From Actinomycetota bacterium (lineage in GTDB: Bacteria; Actinomycetota; Thermoleophilia; Gaiellales; Gaiellaceae): a stretch of 7,133 bases of DNA. Made by a program: the position numbers and the translations under genes. The notes beneath the pieces were generated by a model, which was given only the letters and a program-made list of their open reading frames with translations, was not told where the DNA came from and searched no databases. Below, piece by piece: positions 6,082 through 7,133 of this stretch. The stretch spans positions 1 through 7,133 of the forward strand of contig JACCTQ010000014.1 of NCBI GenBank assembly GCA_013812265.1. Reading direction: 5' to 3'. The number at the start of each line of letters is the position of its first letter. Position 1 is the first letter of the stretch.

Positions 6082-6603
6082 TTAGCTGCTACCGAGCTGG
6101 AACTTGTCGAGCTTGTTCGGAAGCGACTTGTAGGGTAGGTCACCGTCGAACGAGAAAGTGCCGTCGTCATCGCCCAGCGCTTCCCCGTCTCCGTCGAGGT
6201 GCACCTGATCCACCCGGCTCCGACCCACCGCGCTCAGGTTGATGCCTTTCGCGTTCGTGATCCTGAGTTTGTATTGCCCGCCGATCAGCTTGAAGCGGAT
6301 GTTCGTGCCGCGACAGTAGGTCACGGTCCCTACGCCGCTTGCCGTCTCGGTTTCCTTCGACCACTCACACCCGGTGAACGTGGCGCCGCTCCCCTCCTCG
6401 ACGATGTCGGTGAGAGTGATGCCACCGGGTTTGAAGACCTTCTCCACCTGAGCGATCACGGCTCCGCTCCCGTTGATGAAGACCATGCCGTCGCCGTTCT
6501 TGATCGAGAGAGTCCCATCCTTCGGAGCCGCGCGTACGGCCGAGCCGATGGCGGGCAGCACAAAAAGGGCAGCGAGCGCTGCGAACAGAAGAAATTTCCG
6601 CAT
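6082..6603 (-). CDS. Secreted protein of unknown function, first gene of the two-component operon
   Basis: The 173-residue product begins with a clear signal peptide: MRKFLLF, a hydrophobic core rich in Ala and Leu, and a probable cleavage after the AVRA at residues 22-25. The mature part (about 148 residues) is rich in Gly, Thr, Val and Asp with alternating patterns typical of beta strands, and has just two cysteines, Cys79 and Cys97, which could form a disulfide outside the cell. A blocky repeat-like core contains NIRFKLIGGQYKLRIT and INLSAVGRSRV. Near the C-terminus is an Asp/Gly-rich stretch (LDGDGEALGDDDGTFSFDGD) that could bind a divalent cation. I do not recognise a named family. The ATG at 6603 is chosen over an upstream in-frame TTG (6624) because the signal peptide starts at the ATG. 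Its position before the regulator-kinase pair suggests a target or accessory of that system. Confidence 0.82.
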   Translation of the reverse strand: MRKFLLFAALAALFVLPAIGSAVRAAPKDGTLSIKNGDGMVFINGSGAVIAQVEKVFKPGGITLTDIVEEGSGATFTGCEWSKETETASGVGTVTYCRGTNIRFKLIGGQYKLRITNAKGINLSAVGRSRVDQVHLDGDGEALGDDDGTFSFDGDLPYKSLPNKLDKFQLGSS

Positions 6604-6614
6604 GTTCCGACAGG

Positions 6615-6623
6615 AGTATCGCA
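6615..6623 (-). promoter_or_regulatory. Candidate extended -10 for the secreted-protein/two-component operon
   Basis: The reverse strand reads TGCGATACT, fitting an extended -10 (TG, one base, then a hexamer matching TATAAT at four of six positions). The expected transcription start is near 6608, about 5 bases before the ATG. No -35 consensus is visible, which would fit an activator-dependent promoter given the tandem repeat just upstream. Tentative. Confidence 0.3.
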
Positions 6624-6652
6624 ACTAAGAGGTACGTCAGGGATTAGAAACC

Positions 6653-6669
6653 TGTAAGGAAAGTGTAAG
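6653..6669. promoter_or_regulatory. Tandem TGTAAG repeat, candidate OmpR/PhoB-family binding site
   Basis: TGTAAG occurs at 6653-6658 and again at 6664-6669, a period of exactly 11 bases (on the other strand, CTTACA twice). Two head-to-tail half-sites one helical turn apart is how OmpR/PhoB-family dimers bind DNA. The site is AT-rich against its surroundings. It lies about 45-61 bases upstream of the predicted start of the two-component operon. Weaker copies may continue in phase at 6642-6647 (3 of 6 matches) and 6631-6636 (4 of 6). The adjacent response regulator is the obvious candidate binder, though this is inference. Confidence 0.55.
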
Positions 6670-6684
6670 TCTGGACAGCCGGTG

Positions 6685-6702
6685 GTGGGTCATCTGACCC
6701 AC
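6685..6702. promoter_or_regulatory. 18-base inverted repeat, candidate operator
   Basis: GTGGGTCA at 6685-6692 and its exact reverse complement TGACCCAC at 6695-6702 are separated by two bases. Perfect 8-base arms with so short a centre suit a dimeric repressor site better than an RNA hairpin, and no T run follows, so it is not an obvious terminator. It lies 59-76 bases before the antiporter start. It is flanked by an imperfect 10-base direct repeat ending in GACAGCC (6671-6680 and 6705-6714, 8 of 10 identical). Confidence 0.5.
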
Positions 6703-6748
6703 TGCCAGACAGCCCCGCGACTGTCCGCTCGCCGTTCGGCCGGTTCAC

Positions 6749-6754
6749 TAGAGT
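6749..6754 (+). promoter_or_regulatory. Candidate -10 box for a leaderless antiporter gene (TAGAGT)
   Basis: TAGAGT matches TANNNT and ends 6 bases before the GTG at 6761, so the expected transcription start is the G of the start codon itself. Its TAG is also an in-frame stop, which prevents any upstream extension of the gene. No Shine-Dalgarno exists in this stretch and no -35 is recognisable. Confidence 0.45.
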
Positions 6755-6760
6755 CCCCGC

Positions 6761-7133
6761 GTGGACGAGGTGCTCGCCTTTGGGACGATCGTCCTCGTCG
6801 TGGCGGGCGGGTTCGCGCTCGCTCTCCTCACCAGCAAGCTGAGCGAGCGGTTCCCGATCCCGGGGCCTGCGCTCTTCCTGCTCGCGGCTGCCATCGCCTC
6901 GGACGTCTTTCCCGAGCTGTCCGAGCACATCTCGATCCGCAACGTCGAGCGCGTCGGGGTCGTTGCTCTGATCGTCATCCTCTTCGACGGCGGGATGCAC
7001 GTCGGCCTGCGCCGGTTCCGGTCGTCAGCCGCCCCGATCGCAGTGCTCGGCGTGGTCGGGACGTTCGCCACGGCGGGCCTCATGGCGGTGTTCGCGCACT
7101 ACCTGTTCGGGTTCGACTGGATCACGGCCGGGC
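6761..7133 (+). CDS. NhaP2/CvrA-like K+(Na+)/H+ antiporter, N-terminal 124 residues (truncated by window end)
   Basis: The frame is open from a GTG at 6761 to the window edge and belongs to the CPA1-type cation/proton antiporters, which exchange cytoplasmic K+ or Na+ for protons. Four hydrophobic segments are visible: about 6-24, 33-49, 64-78 and 91-113. The segment VGVVALIVILFDGGMHVGLRRFR (65-87, shown here only as VALIVILFDGGM and following basic residues) aligns with the ALAIILLDGGM region of E. coli NhaP2, and the next helix also matches in pattern. The catalytic aspartate helix and any C-terminal TrkA_C regulatory domain are beyond the window. The start is bounded by an in-frame TAG 12 bases upstream; a second in-frame GTG three codons on is less likely. 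It diverges from the secreted-protein/two-component operon and shares its upstream region. Ion specificity cannot be told from this fragment. Confidence 0.88.
   Translation, partial: MDEVLAFGTIVLVVAGGFALALLTSKLSERFPIPGPALFLLAAAIASDVFPELSEHISIRNVERVGVVALIVILFDGGMHVGLRRFRSSAAPIAVLGVVGTFATAGLMAVFAHYLFGFDWITAG

Noticed and set aside
6054..6170. Upstream extension of the response regulator to an ATG at 6170
   Set aside because: It would add 39 Ser/Thr/Arg-rich residues overlapping the secreted-protein gene, and the receiver domain starts naturally just after the ATG at 6053.
6604..6624. Upstream TTG start for the secreted protein
   Set aside because: It would put seven extra residues ahead of the signal peptide; the ATG at 6603 begins directly with the expected Met-Arg-Lys and hydrophobic core, and the candidate promoter overlaps the TTG.
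6685..6702. The inverted repeat as a rho-independent terminator
   Set aside because: The 2-base centre forces arm pairs open, there is no following T run on either strand, and no gene ends nearby; an operator is the better reading.
6644..7083. Minus-strand open frames under the antiporter
   Set aside because: They are antisense to a well-recognised antiporter N-terminus, rich in Asp/Arg or Ser/Arg, with no domain features.
1..7133. CRISPR arrays, transposases, attachment sites, tRNA or rRNA genes
   Set aside because: No repeat-spacer pattern, transposase motif, terminal repeat or recognisable RNA gene was found on either strand; coding sequence fills almost the whole window.

Overview
The window is a GC-rich (roughly two-thirds G+C by eye), densely coded chromosomal segment with very short intergenic gaps, several GTG starts and few Shine-Dalgarno sequences. 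The gene content (queA-tgt-yajC-secD order, a decaprenyl-phosphate phosphoribosyltransferase-type UbiA protein, an OmpR-family two-component system) together with apparent TANNNT -10 boxes placed directly before start codons suggests an actinobacterium. Queuosine genes are scarce in many classical Actinobacteria, so a deep-branching lineage such as Thermoleophilia is my best guess. That placement is inference, not proof.

Layout. Positions 1-2515, minus strand, form one tightly packed operon read right to left: queA, tgt, yajC and the first 30 codons of secD. queA/tgt overlap by 4 bases, tgt/yajC overlap by 13, and yajC/secD are 18 bases apart. It joins tRNA queuosine modification to the Sec translocon accessory proteins, an arrangement common in many bacterial phyla. 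Divergent from queA, with only 26 bases between the start codons, is a small plus-strand gene (2542-2982) for an uncharacterised helical, probably coiled-coil protein. It runs head-on into ubiA with 8 bases between the stops.

Positions 2991-6603, minus strand, carry (in transcription order) a small secreted beta-rich protein of unknown function, an OmpR/PhoB-type response regulator, its membrane histidine kinase, and a UbiA-family polyprenyl-phosphate phosphoribosyltransferase. The first three look like one transcription unit; ubiA has its own candidate promoter. At the right edge, divergent from the secreted-protein gene, begins an NhaP2/CvrA-like K+(Na+)/H+ antiporter cut by the window end.

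The most interesting non-coding stretch is the 157-base divergent region 6604-6760. It holds a perfect TGTAAG tandem repeat with 11-base spacing (the typical geometry of an OmpR/PhoB-family site), an 18-base inverted repeat with 8-base arms, and candidate promoters in both directions. A plausible reading is that the adjacent response regulator controls its own operon and possibly the antiporter. No RNA genes, CRISPR arrays, insertion sequences or clear intrinsic terminators were seen.
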